From Zoroaster sp. YZ-2022 (lineage: Eukaryota > Echinodermata > Asteroidea > Forcipulatida > Zoroasteridae), in the NCBI GenBank assembly GCA_029582265.1, contig CM055819.1, positions 4,939,855 through 5,003,854 on the forward strand: DNA of 64,000 nucleotides, read 5' to 3'. This document shows positions 11,858-23,470 of this stretch, in pieces. The translations under genes were made by a program, and so were the position numbers. How positions within the stretch are numbered: position 1 is the first letter of the stretch; each line of letters begins with the position of its first letter. Below the pieces are notes generated by a model. That model made no database searches. It saw only the letters and a list, made by a program, of their open reading frames with translations, and was not told where the DNA came from.

Positions 11858-12238
11858 GCGGTTATTATTATTATTATTATTATACATTTCTGGTAATGAA
11901 ACCAAGGATGCCTCAAAAGCACACTTAAGCACTGTAGCTCAGAAGCCTGAGGAAACCTGTAAACAAGAGCGCTTATTATGTGAACCAGAAACACCAGGGT
12001 TAAACCCCTACTCTTCCACGATAAGTGTTCTGGGTTCTTTTACATGCATTACTTTAATAATCTAGTACACGGGACCTACCGGCTTAACGTCCCATCCGAA
12101 GGGCAAAGCAATTATGTTTAAAAGTGTCTTGCTCAAGGACACAAGCACAGTGACCAGCCATGCCAGGGTTCGAACCCACATTCTGACAACACCAGAACTC
12201 GAGTCCGATGCACTGGACCGATCGGCCACGACACTCCA
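11858..12238 (-). mobile_element. second SINE type, tRNA-Leu head with conserved central domain
   Basis: Minus-strand head GGAGTGTCGTGGCCGATCGG with B box GGGTTCGAACCC, then GGATGGGACGTTAAGCCGG, TAGGTCCCGTGT, GTAAAAGAACCCAG, and a TAA-repeat tail at 11867-11884. The central GATGGGACGTTAAG-type block recurs in SINEs of several marine animals as I remember them. The body differs from that of the main SINE here. Confidence 0.8.
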
Positions 12239-12460
12239 CAGATGCACATACAGATCTGGTTGGTGATAATGCACAGGCATCTGGCCATTAATACACCCCC
12301 CCACGCGATCGTGTTTCGTCAAATCAGATTGTCTTAACCGTCTTGGGCATTTATGAATGCCTGGTCATGAAAGAGTTGGTACACTGGTAAAAAGTATTGA
12401 TTGACTTTAACAGTGGCAAGAGTACTGATTTTTCATTACTACATTAAAAAGTCAAAGTAC

Positions 12461-12583
12461 CTTTGCCAATTTCTCCGCCTCTTCTTTCTTGATGAGTCTT
12501 TCAGATGTCATATCTGCTTTGTTGCCTAGTAACATCACCACGACATCATCACTAGCGTACTCATGAATCTCCGATACCCACGC
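12461..12583 (-). CDS. RAB26/RAB37: Rab26/37-like GTPase, G4 exon (NKAD)
   Basis: Forty-one codons run from AWVSEIHEYASDD to KKEEAEKLAK. The segment VVVMLLGNKADMTSERLI contains the G4 guanine-specificity box NKAD and is closer to Rab37 (NKAD) than to Rab26 (NKVD) as I remember them. The acceptor is a long T tract ending CATCTGCAG and the donor is AAG|GTACTTT, a weaker but acceptable site. Both ends are phase 0. It joins FDNIR of the previous exon to AWVSEIHEYA, matching the family's continuous FDNIRAW-EIHEYA. The intron after it is only 1,846 bp but still holds two SINEs and the (ATT)n tract. Confidence 0.97.
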
Positions 12584-13121
12584 CTGCAGATGAAAAAAAA
12601 AAATCAAAGCACAAGAACGTAAGGAAACAGATTAAAATTTGATACATTTGCCATTAAACTAATATGCCACCGGGATTTATGAGAGCTTCTATTTTACATG
12701 GGGTTGGGTATTGGAAATTAAATTTTCATTTTTAGAACTACTCTCAAACTCGAGGGAATAAAATTATGCCTCTCGCACATCCAAGAAGTATATTTACGAG
12801 CCACATGTACTTTTAAGACCCTGGCTTAAAACAGACCCTTGCAGGAAAAATAATTACCCATTTAGCTCTGAAGAATTCTTCATCAAGAATTCCAGCTGAA
12901 TAAATTGTCATGATCCTCCCCACGGCTCAAAATATTTCAACAACACTTCCAGAGCTAAAGGACAAACTATCCCTACAGGTTTGGCTAATCCCTCCCTTTT
13001 AAGTCTAAAATTGTTTCCGTTTAGCATGTACTGTACAGGCCATCAGGTCTATAGATCCACAAACAAACATGTACATGTATGTAACCAATATCTGCTAATC
13101 AAACTGACGTCATGACGTATT

Positions 13122-13881
13122 ATGACTCTCTCTAAAAAATCATGTCATATCACCCCCATCCTGAAAGATCTGCATTGGCTGCCAATATCATATGTGATGT
13201 GATCTGGGAAACCCTTCACATGGTGAAATTTGTCATTTTTGTGTTATATACATCAAATTAACGAGGACACTGTGCTGTTTTCAAAACTGTTTTATTTATG
13301 ATTCTAGGTTGTCTATAACTTGAGTTATGCTCTCAGGAAGTTATAGCCACCACTGTCCTTAAAGACGGCTTTTTAATTATCTGTCATCATAAAACTATGT
13401 TTTTACATATAAAATGACGGAATTTTTATTTAATATTTTCAAGAATGATCATTTAGATATTAACAATTAAAATGGTAACAAAAACTCAAATTGTCAAACA
13501 AATTTTATTTTGGGGGGGGGGGGCTATTTTGCTATTATCTTCAAAACAAGTTCGCCGACATCCGACGGGTTTTCCCAGATCGCATCACATATCGTATTAT
13601 TTATAAAATATTGCTTATCGTTTTCAAATCTTTGAATGATTGTGCATCATTATATATATCTGACTTGTTGAAATGTTATGCCCCCTCTCGCAAGTTACGT
13701 TCCAGTGCATAATTTCTGCTGGCTGAACAAAAAGTCTAAACACTCTTGGGGTGACAGATCTTTTTGAAGTTGTGGCTCCACGCCTTTGGAATGATTTGCC
13801 TCTGTACATTCATGAATCTCAAACTGTTTACTCCTTCAAGAAAAACTTAAAAACTCATCTTATGTGTATTGCCTATAAGGA
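13122..13881 (+). pseudogene. LINE reverse transcriptase C-terminus, interrupted
   Basis: Before the MITE at 13194 the frame reads ITPILKDLHWLPISY (13149-13193); after it, from 13593, RIIYKILLIVFKSLN, then YISDLL, and after a TAA and a TAG, FEVVAPRLWNDLPLYI and SFKKNLKTHL. HWLP, YKILL-F-L, PS-LRSS and LWN-LP are the conserved C-terminal signature of CR1/L2/jockey-type non-LTR reverse transcriptases. Excising 13194-13588 plus one target duplication restores the frame across the insertion. Two in-frame stops remain, so it is a dead, 5'-truncated copy. Confidence 0.88.
13194..13588. mobile_element. MITE inserted in the LINE, 4-bp ATAT duplication
   Basis: Inverted ends GTGATGTGATCTGGGAAACC and GGTTTTCCCAGATCGCATCAC (written as two parts, differing at one base plus one indel), flanked by ATAT at 13190-13193 and 13589-13592. 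The interruption of a recognisable reverse transcriptase frame fixes its borders independently. Confidence 0.88.
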
Positions 13882-13952
13882 CTACTAACATTCATTGATG
13901 CATTTTTTTTTTTTTTAAATCTTTTGTTTAGTATTATATTGCATTTGCTATT

Positions 13953-16061
13953 CAGGGCTCTCAAAGTTTAGAGGAGTAGGAGGGTACAAGAAAAAAGTAA
14001 TAGGGTGCAGACAAATGGGTAAACCATTTGCTGAGCGCCGAAGGCGCGAGGCGTTCTGGGAAAGGAGGGGTCCGGCGGCCCACCCCCGGAAAAAATTGAA
14101 AATTGTACTCTCTGAGGTGCATGTTTGCGCCCACGAGCAATGCGGACTGTGTACGTGTCAGAAGTACAGGTATGTGTGTGTGATCAGAGCGCATGCATAT
14201 AGCTAGCAAGTTGACATGGACGCTCATGTCACAAAACACTTGTTGAAGAACGTCATTGGTCGATCAAAGGCGATGTGGGCGAACTAACTGCCAGCATGCC
14301 GCGCCGCCCCTGCCTTCTAAATAAGGATACATCCCGTAAGTTATGTTGGCTTTGGATAAGGACATGACTTTGAGTAGTAATTCTTTTTAATATTACAAAA
14401 CTAACAAACTGCAAAATATTACAAATATAAAACCAGAACTTGAATGTTAATTTGTTTCTATCACAATGAACTTTAGTTAAATTTCAATAAACCTTGTTTC
14501 CTGAAAGAATGAATTTATAAGAGACCTAGCTAGGAATAATTAAAAACAACAACTGCTACTACTAAACAACGATTTTAAGAATTAAGATTATTTTCAGAAC
14601 CCAATATTTCTCGCTCAAAATCGGTTATGCGGTGTACTGATTGTTACTTAATGATAAGTTATAAATCGTGTTCACTTTGGTGGGTGGGAGTTTTGCAGCA
14701 TTCATTGCCAGAGGAATACCAACAGTCATGTTCATGTTACCAGGCCGTAGCTGCTCCGCTTGTCAGCGGATTTACATTTTCGCCGGTGCGGAAAACCGCG
14801 CTTGTAACGGCACTGACATTGCCGAATATCAAGATATTTCTTGCCCATCCTTGCGACTGAACCGATCGGAAGTTGACAGCCACCAATGACATGATCATTA
14901 CTGAACTCGACAATGACCGACTTAACACCTCCCTTTTTATGTATTTCTTTTGAAACAAACTGTCACCTTGTCGGCAAATTTATGTAATACACAAGAAAGC
15001 TTGGTATCGGTGGGTAAATAAATGTTAATGTTGGCGATATGCTGAGGGATAGTCGGTGGCACATCAAAATAATTACACAACAAAACCAATTTCAATAACA
15101 CTTTTTTATTAGGACAACAATTAATGTGGACATCCCCTATAAATAAAATCCTCTTTTTTTTACACATCGTGTTGCACACTCCAGCGCAGACATAAAGCAG
15201 CCTTTAAGGTCTCACTAATCCAATTACTGTGAACAATAGGCAAACATTCCATCCTGAACAGCTAGTTTGATACTTGTTTGTAGCATATGTGCCGCAGCCG
15301 GCCTATTTGAGTCTTTAATAATGAATGGATACAATGTATCACAAACACTTGACAAAAGTGTATGGAATCACAGTACAGGAAACATCGTTAACCAATCAGG
15401 ATACAGCTATTAACAGCGTATGGAGCAGATACATAAAACACATTAGCAAATATCATCACGTTAGCAGTTTTTCTAATGGTTGTACTTTTTGTTTAATTAT
15501 TCGAAACCACCCAAAGAATTTCAACATTTGAATAGACATGCATGCTTATCCTAAAGATAATTTGAGTTATTACTATTATTTTATCATCTAAAATTTCCAT
15601 CAACAAATGGACGGAAAAGAGGCAACTTTTTCCATCCAATTTTTATGGAAATTTATGGCAAAAAATTAATATAAAAATAAAATAAATAAAATAAATCAAC
15701 TCAAATTAGTTCTAGTATAAGCCTCGCATGTCCATTCACATGTTGAAACATCGCTGGTCGGTTTCAGGTACTCAAAAACAACAACCATTGAAAACTGCTA
15801 ACGTGACGGATGAAAAATTGGCCCCTTATTGTGTTTTTATGTCATACATACGGCTGCGTGTCGCTGAGAAACTGACTAGTTTTGACGTGATTTTAGGTAA
15901 CAAACTTCGTGATCGCACCGCTGCGCGTAATCAGTTTTTGCAGAGAAGTTCACAGAAAGGTGAAAAAAATATTTTTGGTCATCCGGTGAAAAGTAGCCGG
16001 CGGCAAAACCTGCCGCAGGCGGCGATTTGCCGCCGGTGACCGGCTACTTTTGAGAGCCCTG
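13953..16061. mobile_element. 2.1-kb DNA transposon with 6-bp target duplication
   Basis: Perfect 13-bp inverted ends CAGGGCTCTCAAA/TTTGAGAGCCCTG are flanked by GCTATT at 13947-13952 and 16062-16067. CAGGG ends suggest an hAT-like element; the 6-bp duplication fits the hAT6-type group rather than classical 8-bp hAT. Subterminal GC-rich blocks (GCGCCGAAGGCGCGAGGCG near 14035; a CCGGCGGC-type stem at 15995-16040) could fold. Short frames such as 15728-16039 (plus) and 14737-14958 (minus) show no transposase motif I know, so I take it as non-autonomous. Confidence 0.85.
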
Positions 16062-16067
16062 GCTATT

Positions 16068-16180
16068 GTATTCTTATGCTATTGTATGATTTCTTGTTTA
16101 CTGTAAAGCGCCTTGAGCACTTCTTGGTGGATATGTGCGCATTATAAATCTTCTATATTATTATTATCATTATGACACCA
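16068..16180 (+). mobile_element. LINE 3' tail after the transposon insertion
   Basis: Resumes the LINE split at 13952: GTAAAGCGCCTTGAGCAC, TTGGTGGATATGTGCGC, ATTATAAAT, then ATT repeats. This tail matches the 3' ends of the SINEs at 22303 and 38708 almost base for base. Confidence 0.85.
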
Positions 16181-16268
16181 TAACGGTGGCCGTTCCTGAC
16201 TACGACTCAAACCATGGGCAAATGAGTGACACACATGACATGGTGGAATAGCCCTGCCAACTTTATTG

Positions 16269-16823
16269 CAGGGATGTGATTTGACAAAAGTAAAAAATCC
16301 TGATAAATAGCGGGACAGACTGGGTCTCCCGTTGGTCTAGAGGACAAAGCCCCCTGAACACCCCTGAATGTTTCATTTTGAAGGATTTACATCCCCACAA
16401 ACAAAAAACTAGAGGTTTGGACACAATACAGGCTAAGTAACGCTAATTGCGGTGACACCATGTGAAATTCTCAATTGAGTAGTAATTAGTCCTGAAAAGA
16501 ACTGGAGGTTACAACTCGACGTTTCGATCAGGATGCTCTGATTGTCCTCAGGAGAAACAGGCTACAGGCTACTTCTTTCAATACAGGCTACTTCTTTCAA
16601 TACAGGCTACTTCTTTCAATACAGGCTACTTCTTTCAATACAGGCTACTTCTTTCAATACAGGCTACTTCTTTCAATACAGGCTACTTCTTTCAATACAG
16701 GCTACTTCTTTCTTTCCTTGGTGGCTACTTGTCTACCTTCAAGATAATTTTGAGGCAAAGGGAGATTTGTAAAAAAAAAACAATCGTGAAATCAGGAAAA
16801 AATCCTGAGAAATTACAGGCCTG
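16269..16823. mobile_element. TGTGATTTGAC-family transposon with two internal additions
   Basis: Ends CAGGGATGTGATTTGAC and AAATTACAGGCCTG are flanked by perfect 6-bp duplications TTATTG (16263-16268 and 16824-16829). It contains a Penelope-like repeat fragment (16436-16556) and a 19-bp minisatellite, AGGCTACTTCTTTCAATAC, about eight copies at 16566-16715. Confidence 0.85.
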
Positions 16824-16952
16824 TTATTGGACATTTTGTGTGTATACATAAATTTGTACATGCACACAATAAGACTATGCTCTATGCCCATGGTTACAGA
16901 AAATCTGAGTTTACGGTCTGTGCTTGCGCTACTGTCCGTTTATAGGTTATAA

Positions 16953-17162
16953 ATGTGACTGGCTCTGGCAAAACCCTAAACTTGGACCCAATTTTCAAAA
17001 GTGAGATTTTGGTACAGTTTAATTCTCTAGATTTTCTTCTTTAATTTTTTCTTCTTCTGATTTCTACAAAATCTGGTATCAAATGAAAGAGGAAAATCTA
17101 GAGAATCAAACTATACCAAAAATTGGGTCCAAGTTTAGGGTTTTGCCAGAGTCAGTCACATG
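16953..17162. mobile_element. palindromic MITE, GTGACTGGCTCTGGC family
   Basis: Long inverted ends starting ATGTGACTGGCTCTGGC, nearly 45 bp each. A longer, diverged copy is at 44567-44829. Confidence 0.88.
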
Positions 17163-17164
17163 TC

Positions 17165-17745
17165 TGTGGGTCCATCGCAGCCTCTACCAAGACTATATTA
17201 TCGTTTTTGGGCCATATCACGGCCACTTTGTGATTACTCTTTATGAATCATCAGTGTGACAGCAAATGGTAGATACATGTACACCTAACATAGTATCAAG
17301 GTCAGTCCAACAGCCATGACCATACTGTAATTAACATGTTTATACTGTTCCTCATACCCCCCCCCCCCCCCATCTCCACTCTATCAGGTCCATCACAGCC
17401 TTGACCAGGGCTATCTTCTCATTCTCGCCCACTTGACAATGACAGCTGACAGCTTCTGCGCCCATATCACTGCTACCTAGTTATTACACGCATCCTACGT
17501 AAGTGCGACATCGAGTGTCAGACCAATCTAGGGCAAGCCGACAGCTTTGTCCACACTGAAATTTTAATTTGCTGTACATGTAAGTTGATGCTCTTCTATC
17601 ATCACGTTTCTGCTCTTCTGTCGTTGGAATGCCGACCACAACGTATTACACTGTCGCTGGAATTCCAATGTTACTCCAAGGATCTGAAAAAATATCCTGT
17701 CTCTTAACCAACTCCACCTTTTTGACTGACTGGTCAAATTACAGT
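17165..17745. other. unannotated intron sequence
   Basis: Only a C homopolymer at about 17357-17371 stands out. Confidence 0.4.
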
Positions 17746-17752
17746 ACCTTAA

Positions 17753-18102
17753 CCCTAACTCCCTAGGCCCATTTGCTTACAAATAACCTGAATCCTCCAA
17801 AATCCTTCAGTAGTAAAGCAAGCACATGACATGTATGCACACATGTGTTTCTAATCTGTGATACATGTACATGGCCAGGGACCCTCCCTGCATGCATGGA
17901 GCAATAAACAGTGTCCACTGACCCAAGCACTGACCTTGCAATCACAACAACAGACATGGATGTACATGTACCATGGAAAGGCAAGTATGCCTAATAACAA
18001 CAATCCTCCAAAATCCTTCACTTTAGCAAAGAGCACGTAGGCATGTAACCTCAATCCTTCACTTTAGCAAAGAGGATTTTGGAGGATTTGGGAAGGTTTG
18101 GG
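17753..18102 (+). mobile_element. TTAA/CCCT MITE, reference copy of the 44-bp-repeat family
   Basis: Boundaries TTAA|CCCTAACTCCCTAGG and GGGAAGGTTTGGG|TTAA, with TTAA at 17749-17752 and 18103-18106. TTAA duplications with CCC/GGG termini are the piggyBac-superfamily pattern. Internal phrases TGGCCAGGGACCCTCCCTG and TGTACATGTACCATGG. Other copies: 25563-25893, 29602-30374, 32318-32680, 49541-50119, 60356-60712 and 63756 to the window end. Confidence 0.9.
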
Positions 18103-18548
18103 TTAAAACTAAGTTCAATTATTCCTACACATACAATTTTGTCGCACTGACAATCTATACTGCAATCATCAGAAATGGATAAACATCATTTTGTACCGGA
18201 AATACAATTTGATTTTTAACAAGTCAACAGAGTGTCACCGAATGGGATTACACGATCAATTTGATTTACGTAAAACAAATATACAAACTGGTAAATTATA
18301 GTTTGATCAAGGTGATTATTCTGATTGATGGCACTGCTGCCTCAATATAACAGTGTACAAATGTACATGTACCTGCCTGTGTGTGTTTAAGATCAAGTTA
18401 CAGATAATTTATTCAGCATGCGTAGCTCTTGGAAACCAGCAATCAAACAATGGTGAGGAATATATAATTCCGTCGTTGTCGTCATCTCTGGGATGAACCA
18501 TTTTGATTCTGTCAAACTCCCTCCAAGTCATTATTCCACATGCTAAGC

Positions 18549-19294
18549 TAAGCTTAGGTGATAACATGATAATATTGAGTATCGCAATACCTTATTTTTT
18601 GTGTGGAGTGCCATGGTCGAGCGGTTTAGTGCATCGGATTTGTGTTCTGGTGGCTGAGTCGTCAGAATGTGGGTTCGAATCCTGTCTGTGACCGTGGTAC
18701 TTGTGTCCTTGAGCAAGACACTTTACCATAATTGCTTCTCTCCACACAGGGGTAAATGGGTACCTGTGAGGGCAGAGTTGGTTGTTGTGTTTGATTAGCC
18801 CAATATGCGCCGAAATGGCAGCAATTGAGCTGTATACTCCCCAGGGAGATGAGATGGTTTCTGGAATGATTTATGCGCCTGATGAGCAGGGGTAATAATG
18901 TACAGCGCTCTGATACCTTGTTTAAGAGCACTTTAAAATGCCCGACATTATAATTATGATATCGAGAATCTTTTCAAGTTATTGAGATATCGATTTAAAA
19001 AAAATCACCATTGTGAGTCAAGTCAGAAATTCCAAAATTCCTAAATTAGGACGGTCTTTTCAGTTTTCGGAAGTGAGAAACAAAAGCGAACTATTTCAGA
19101 AGTACATACACGCTATGCAAATGAATTTGCGATTCATTGAGACACTTGTAGAGGGGTACATACCTGTGGTTATCGGCTCTAAAGCAGTCATTCGTGAATG
19201 AACAAAAATAATTGTGATACTATCGAAAAATCATGATATATGTTTGCCGATATATTGTGGATGAAAAAAAAAAAACGGTATTGCCCAAGCTTTA
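18549..19294. mobile_element. hAT-type MITE (6109 family) carrying a SINE
   Basis: Ends TAAGCTTAGGTGATAACA and GGTATTGCCCAAGCTTTA match the 6109-6536 element. The interior phrase GTGAGTCAAGTCAGAAATTCC is shared as well. It is split by the SINE at 18605-18957. Confidence 0.8.
18605..18957 (+). mobile_element. tRNA-Leu-type SINE
   Basis: Head GGAGTGCCATGGTCGAGCGG, B box GGGTTCGAATCC, full body through GCTGTATACTCCCCAGGGAG, and a diverged 3' tail (CAGCGCTCTGATACC). Confidence 0.9.
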
Positions 19295-19656
19295 TGTATG
19301 TAAACCACTGTATTTCCTCATGTATTGAATCAGGTTGACAATTGCCCTTTAAAGAATTGACTGCAAACAAAATGTGCCCACAGGAGTTAACCAGTCACAA
19401 GAGGCTTAACCCACTTAGTTATCTAAATGTGTAGGAAGGTAAAGGCTGAAAAACAGAAATGTCTCCCGACACATTTGGATGTAAAAGGATGCAAGCATTT
19501 TATCCAACTATTTATAGAGCGGTTTTTCCCAAAAAGAAAACCTTTTCCTATTTGTAATTATATATTACAAATGTACATGTATATCTAAAGTGTATTCCAA
19601 TTCTCCAGACAAACATGCATGGAACAAATACACAACATGTATAAGGCGAAGAAAAA

Positions 19657-20050
19657 AAAGTCTCCAGTTTCTGGTCATCGGTCGGCTTCAAAATCGGTGC
19701 AGTGACATGCTTTTTTTTCCCCGGCCATCTGTTTTTTTTGGGGGGCCAACAAGGAAATACGTGATACATTGTATACACGTGGACCAAATTTCCCATATAC
19801 AAAGTATGGTGGCTAAGAGGAGGCCTCACAAATCGGGCAAACGTTCATACCCCTATGTGAAAAAGTCATTTAAAGCACAGCATGGCAGAATTCCAATCGA
19901 TCCAGCAATTTTTGGCTGTAATTGGACATCGTTTCATAGCAAAAAATAAATAAATTAAATAAAAAATGCTGACGCGCGGGTCTGAAGCGGGTCTGTGTAA
20001 ATCTCAGTTCGGTCTGGGTCTGGACTCCCTGTGGTCTCGAGAATCCAGAC
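19657..20050. mobile_element. MITE, TTTCTGGT family
   Basis: Begins AGTCTCCAGTTTCTGGTCAT. Internal phrases CACAAATCGGGCAAACG and CAGCATGGCAGAATTCCAA are shared with 9770-10113 (opposite orientation) and with 53963 and 55036. The right boundary is uncertain. Confidence 0.78.
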
Positions 20051-20121
20051 CAAGGAAAAGCTTGCTATAAATAGCAGGCTTTTGCATTGCAAGTAGTTGT
20101 GCATCATAAATTATTCTGGCC

Positions 20122-21029
20122 AATTCCATGGTTACTCACGTTACATTTTTGAGCTTTTGGGCCCACTCTATATACTGAACAGCAAAAGAAATGCAAGTCC
20201 GAGGACAGCAAAAGAAACGCAAGTGCGAGGTCTTGTCAAGTTTTCAAACAGAAGACAAACCATTTTGATCCTAATCACTCATTTAATGAAAAATGCTTTC
20301 AATTTGTGAGCTGAAAGTGACTGTTAAAATTGCAACAATTTCAACAGTCACTTTCAAGTCACAAATTGAAAGCATTTTTCAAACCCTAACTCCCTAGACA
20401 ACAAAGGCAGTTGGAGGATGTTTTATTGTTCAGTAACAATGCTTAGGGAGTTAGGGTTAAATGAGTGATTAGAATCAAAATGGTTTGTCTTCTGTTTGAA
20501 AACTTGACAAGACCTCGGACTTGCGTTTCTTTTGCTGTCCTCGGACTTGCATTTCTTTTGCTGTTCAGTATATTTCACTCATCATTTTTTCACAGTAGTT
20601 GCATTATACCCAGACCTTACTCAGCACAAAATAATAATTTCAGAAATTTGTTATATGAACGTTATGAGAGAAAAAAGCGACATTTTAGGCATGTCCGAAA
20701 AATGTAATGTGAGTAACCAGCATTTTTCTCTTATACATTGTATAGCGTACATATAACACATTTCTGAAATTATTATTTTGTGCTGAGCACGGTCTGGGTA
20801 TAATGCAACTACTGTGAAAAAAAAATGTAACGTGAGTAACCAGCATTTTTCTCTTATATAGCGTACATATAACACATTTCTGAAATTATTATTTTGTGCT
20901 GAGCACGGTCTGGGTATAATGCAACTTCTGTGAAAAAAAAAATGATGAGTGAAGTATATAAGTAAGGAAATTATGGCATCAAGAGTGGGCCCAATACCTC
21001 AAAAATGTAACGTGAGTAACCGTGGAATT
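20122..21029. mobile_element. composite inverted-end element with nested palindromes
   Basis: Outer inverted ends AATTCCATGGTTACTCACG and CGTGAGTAACCGTGGAATT. Inside lie a foldback element (20170-20573) and, inside that, a 73-bp TTAA MITE (20384-20456). 20690-20940 holds repeated blocks GTGAGTAACCAGCATTTTTC with ACGGTCTGGGTATAATGC. A related, partly deleted element is at 46625-46985 without the inner foldback. Confidence 0.82.
20170..20573. mobile_element. foldback element with arms over 100 bp
   Basis: Arms begin ATATACTGAACAGCAAAAG and end CTTTTGCTGTTCAGTATAT and stay nearly complementary for over 100 bp inward. The flanking TA fits a mariner-type insertion. Its right half is split by the TTAA MITE at 20384-20456 (CCCTAACTCCCTAG ... 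GAGTTAGGG|TTAA). Confidence 0.85.
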
Positions 21030-21404
21030 TCTCTTTTTCACCCTTAACCTACCGCTACACATGAAATGCAGTGACACTGTTATTTACTGTTGTTTTAAAT
21101 ATGATTCCACTAGGCACTAGACACACAATGAATCAATGAACTTTATTTACTTTTCATTTCATAAATATATTGTTATCTTGGAAAGAGATCAGGGTTGAAT
21201 CTCGAGGAGGATATAACGAGATTACTCAGCACATATGGCCTAATTTATTACTTTTTAATCAAATTACACTTTCTTATGTAGGTCTCCGTCTCAGGCCTCC
21301 ATCTCTCGATCTTTGTGTCGGACATAGTGGTCATGACTACAATGCTAGTTATAAGAAGCCGTAAATAATACACAATAATCAAATGTAATATTTGATTTTT
21401 GGTA

Positions 21405-21960
21405 AAGTCATTCATGCTTGTTTTAAATACTTGTTTTGAAAAAAAGAAGCAACCTTTCTGTCTTTGGATGAGTTGGGAAATTATACAAAATAAAATACAT
21501 TTATCAAATGATACATTTATCAAATAATCAATTGAATTTTTGTATAAAAGTAGCAATCATGTTTGTTTTGAACGCTTGTTTTGAAAAAAGAAGCAACCTT
21601 TCTGTCTTTGGCTGATGTGGGAAATTATTAAATTATATATTTATCAAATAATCAAATAGAATATTTGAATTTTTGTATAAAAGTAGCAATCATGTTTGTT
21701 TTGAACGCTTGTTTTGAAAAAAGAAGCAACCTTTCTGTCTTTGGCTGATGTGGGAAATTATACAAAATAAAATACATTTATCAAATGATACATTTATCAA
21801 ATAATCAATTGAATTTTTGTATAAAAGTAGCTATCATGTTTGTTTTGAACGCTTGTTTTGAAAAAAGAAGCAACCTTTCTGTCTTTGGCTGATGTGGGAA
21901 ATTATCAAAAAATAAAATTCATTATCAAATGATACATTTGCCATTTCTTGTTTCCTCACA
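21405..21960. repeat. 133-144-bp tandem repeat
   Basis: Four units marked by GAAGCAACCTTTCTGTCTTTGG-like phrases starting at 21446, 21590, 21723 and 21867 (spacings 144, 133 and 144). AT-rich, no coding signal. Confidence 0.9.
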
Positions 21961-22302
21961 AATTTACTGAGTGAAGAACTTGTTTTAATATAATTATTAT
22001 TGAATCAACCCTAGAGTTTCTTGTCAGTAAAAACAGAAACCTTTTAGGCGACATGTAAAAAAACAACGAAATACATTGTAATCATTGTATGCATTATCCC
22101 TAGGGCCAATATTGTCCGACCACTCAATCATTTCACTTTGTGTATATTACATTGTATAGAGATTCTAGGTCAATCTAACTGTAGGGAAAAATACCAAAAG
22201 AGAAATTGATAACAATTCTAAGCCATATTAAAGATCCATCAACCACGTTTTTTACCATTCCACTGGTGATTTCTGGCAAGTTTGTTTTTTAATATCTGTT
22301 AT

Positions 22303-22664
22303 GGGGTGTCGTGGCCGAGCGGTCTAGCTTACCGGATTCAAGTTCTGGTGTTAGCAACATAATGTGGGTTCGAATCACGGCCGTGACACTTGTGTCCTTG
22401 AGCAAGACACTTAATCATAATTGCTTCTCTCCACCCAGGGGTTAAATGGGTACCTGTGAAGGCAGAGTTGGTTTGCTCTATATGCGCTAGAAATGGCAGC
22501 AATTGAGCTGTATACTCCCCAGGGAGCTGAGATGGTTTCAGGAATGATTTATGAGCCTTATGAGCCTTATGAGCAGGGATAATAATATAATGCGCCTTGA
22601 GCACCACTTAGTTGGTGGATACGTGCGCTATATAAATCCACACATTATTATTATTATTATTATT
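22303..22664 (+). mobile_element. full-length tRNA-Leu-type SINE, well preserved
   Basis: Head GGGGTGTCGTGGCCGAGCGG with A box, a CAA-type anticodon region (TTCAAGTTCTGG), B box GGGTTCGAATC, a body, and a 3' tail GCGCCTTGAGCACCACTTAG to GTGCGCTATATAAATCC with ATT repeats. It is almost identical to the minus-strand copy at 38708-39061, differing notably by three versus two copies of a 9-bp ATGAGCCTT unit. Confidence 0.95.
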
Positions 22665-23465
22665 TTCCAGAAAAAAAGAAAAAAAAAACTAGAGCTCAAG
22701 AGTTTGTTGGTGACAAACACACGGTGTTCATGTGAACTTCCGGTTCAATCAAATTATCATCGATGATAATAAAACTATCAATTTCATGTTCAAAAGACCT
22801 ATCAATTTTGTAAAGGTCAGATCAGGTTATTGGAAGGTCATACATCTGACACAATAAAACTTCATGAAAAAATAACATTAGTTATTTTGGTTCAGGAGAT
22901 ATGGTTTTTCATAATATATAATTAGAATTACATATATTGTGCAAAGCTGAACATCTTAACTTTCCCGGTTCAGTCACATTACTAAATTTATCACGAAAGT
23001 AATACACTGGATACATGTACCTTTTATCATCATACTAAATTTTGTGAAATTCTGTTCAGTAATTTCTGAGATGGGAATATGTTGCCTTTTTTTAAACTGC
23101 AGCTAGGTGGCACTTTGTTCTGTGATGACATCATCAAACATATATTTGAAAACGATAAGATGTCAGTATAGTCACTTTATTCTCATTAGAGTCATATTGA
23201 GGTCATGTCTGTGCACGACATGTCACATAAATCGAGGTCTATAAGATGATGCAAAGATTGTGAATATACAATTAATGAGGGCAGTATTCAAGTTTCACGG
23301 TCCACCACAACATGTTTTCGTGCATTTGTATGTTAATGTGAAAGTGTGTTACGTAAGGCAACAGTGTATTAAGGCCGGCGACCATGGCGTAACCATGCGT
23401 GCAATCTAGATTGCGAAGTCATCAAAATATTTCTTGGAATATTTCTTCCTTAGGTGCTACATGAT
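22665..23465. other. unannotated intron sequence
   Basis: No repeat family or exon recognised. Confidence 0.4.
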
Positions 23466-23470
23466 CAATT

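Noticed and set aside
15728..16039. 103-codon frame as a possible transposase domain
   Set aside because: No catalytic or zinc-finger motif can be seen; kept only as an open question within the 2.1-kb element.
22303..22385. tRNA-Leu gene
   Set aside because: A and B boxes are present but the sequence continues into a SINE body and tail, and acceptor-stem pairing is absent.
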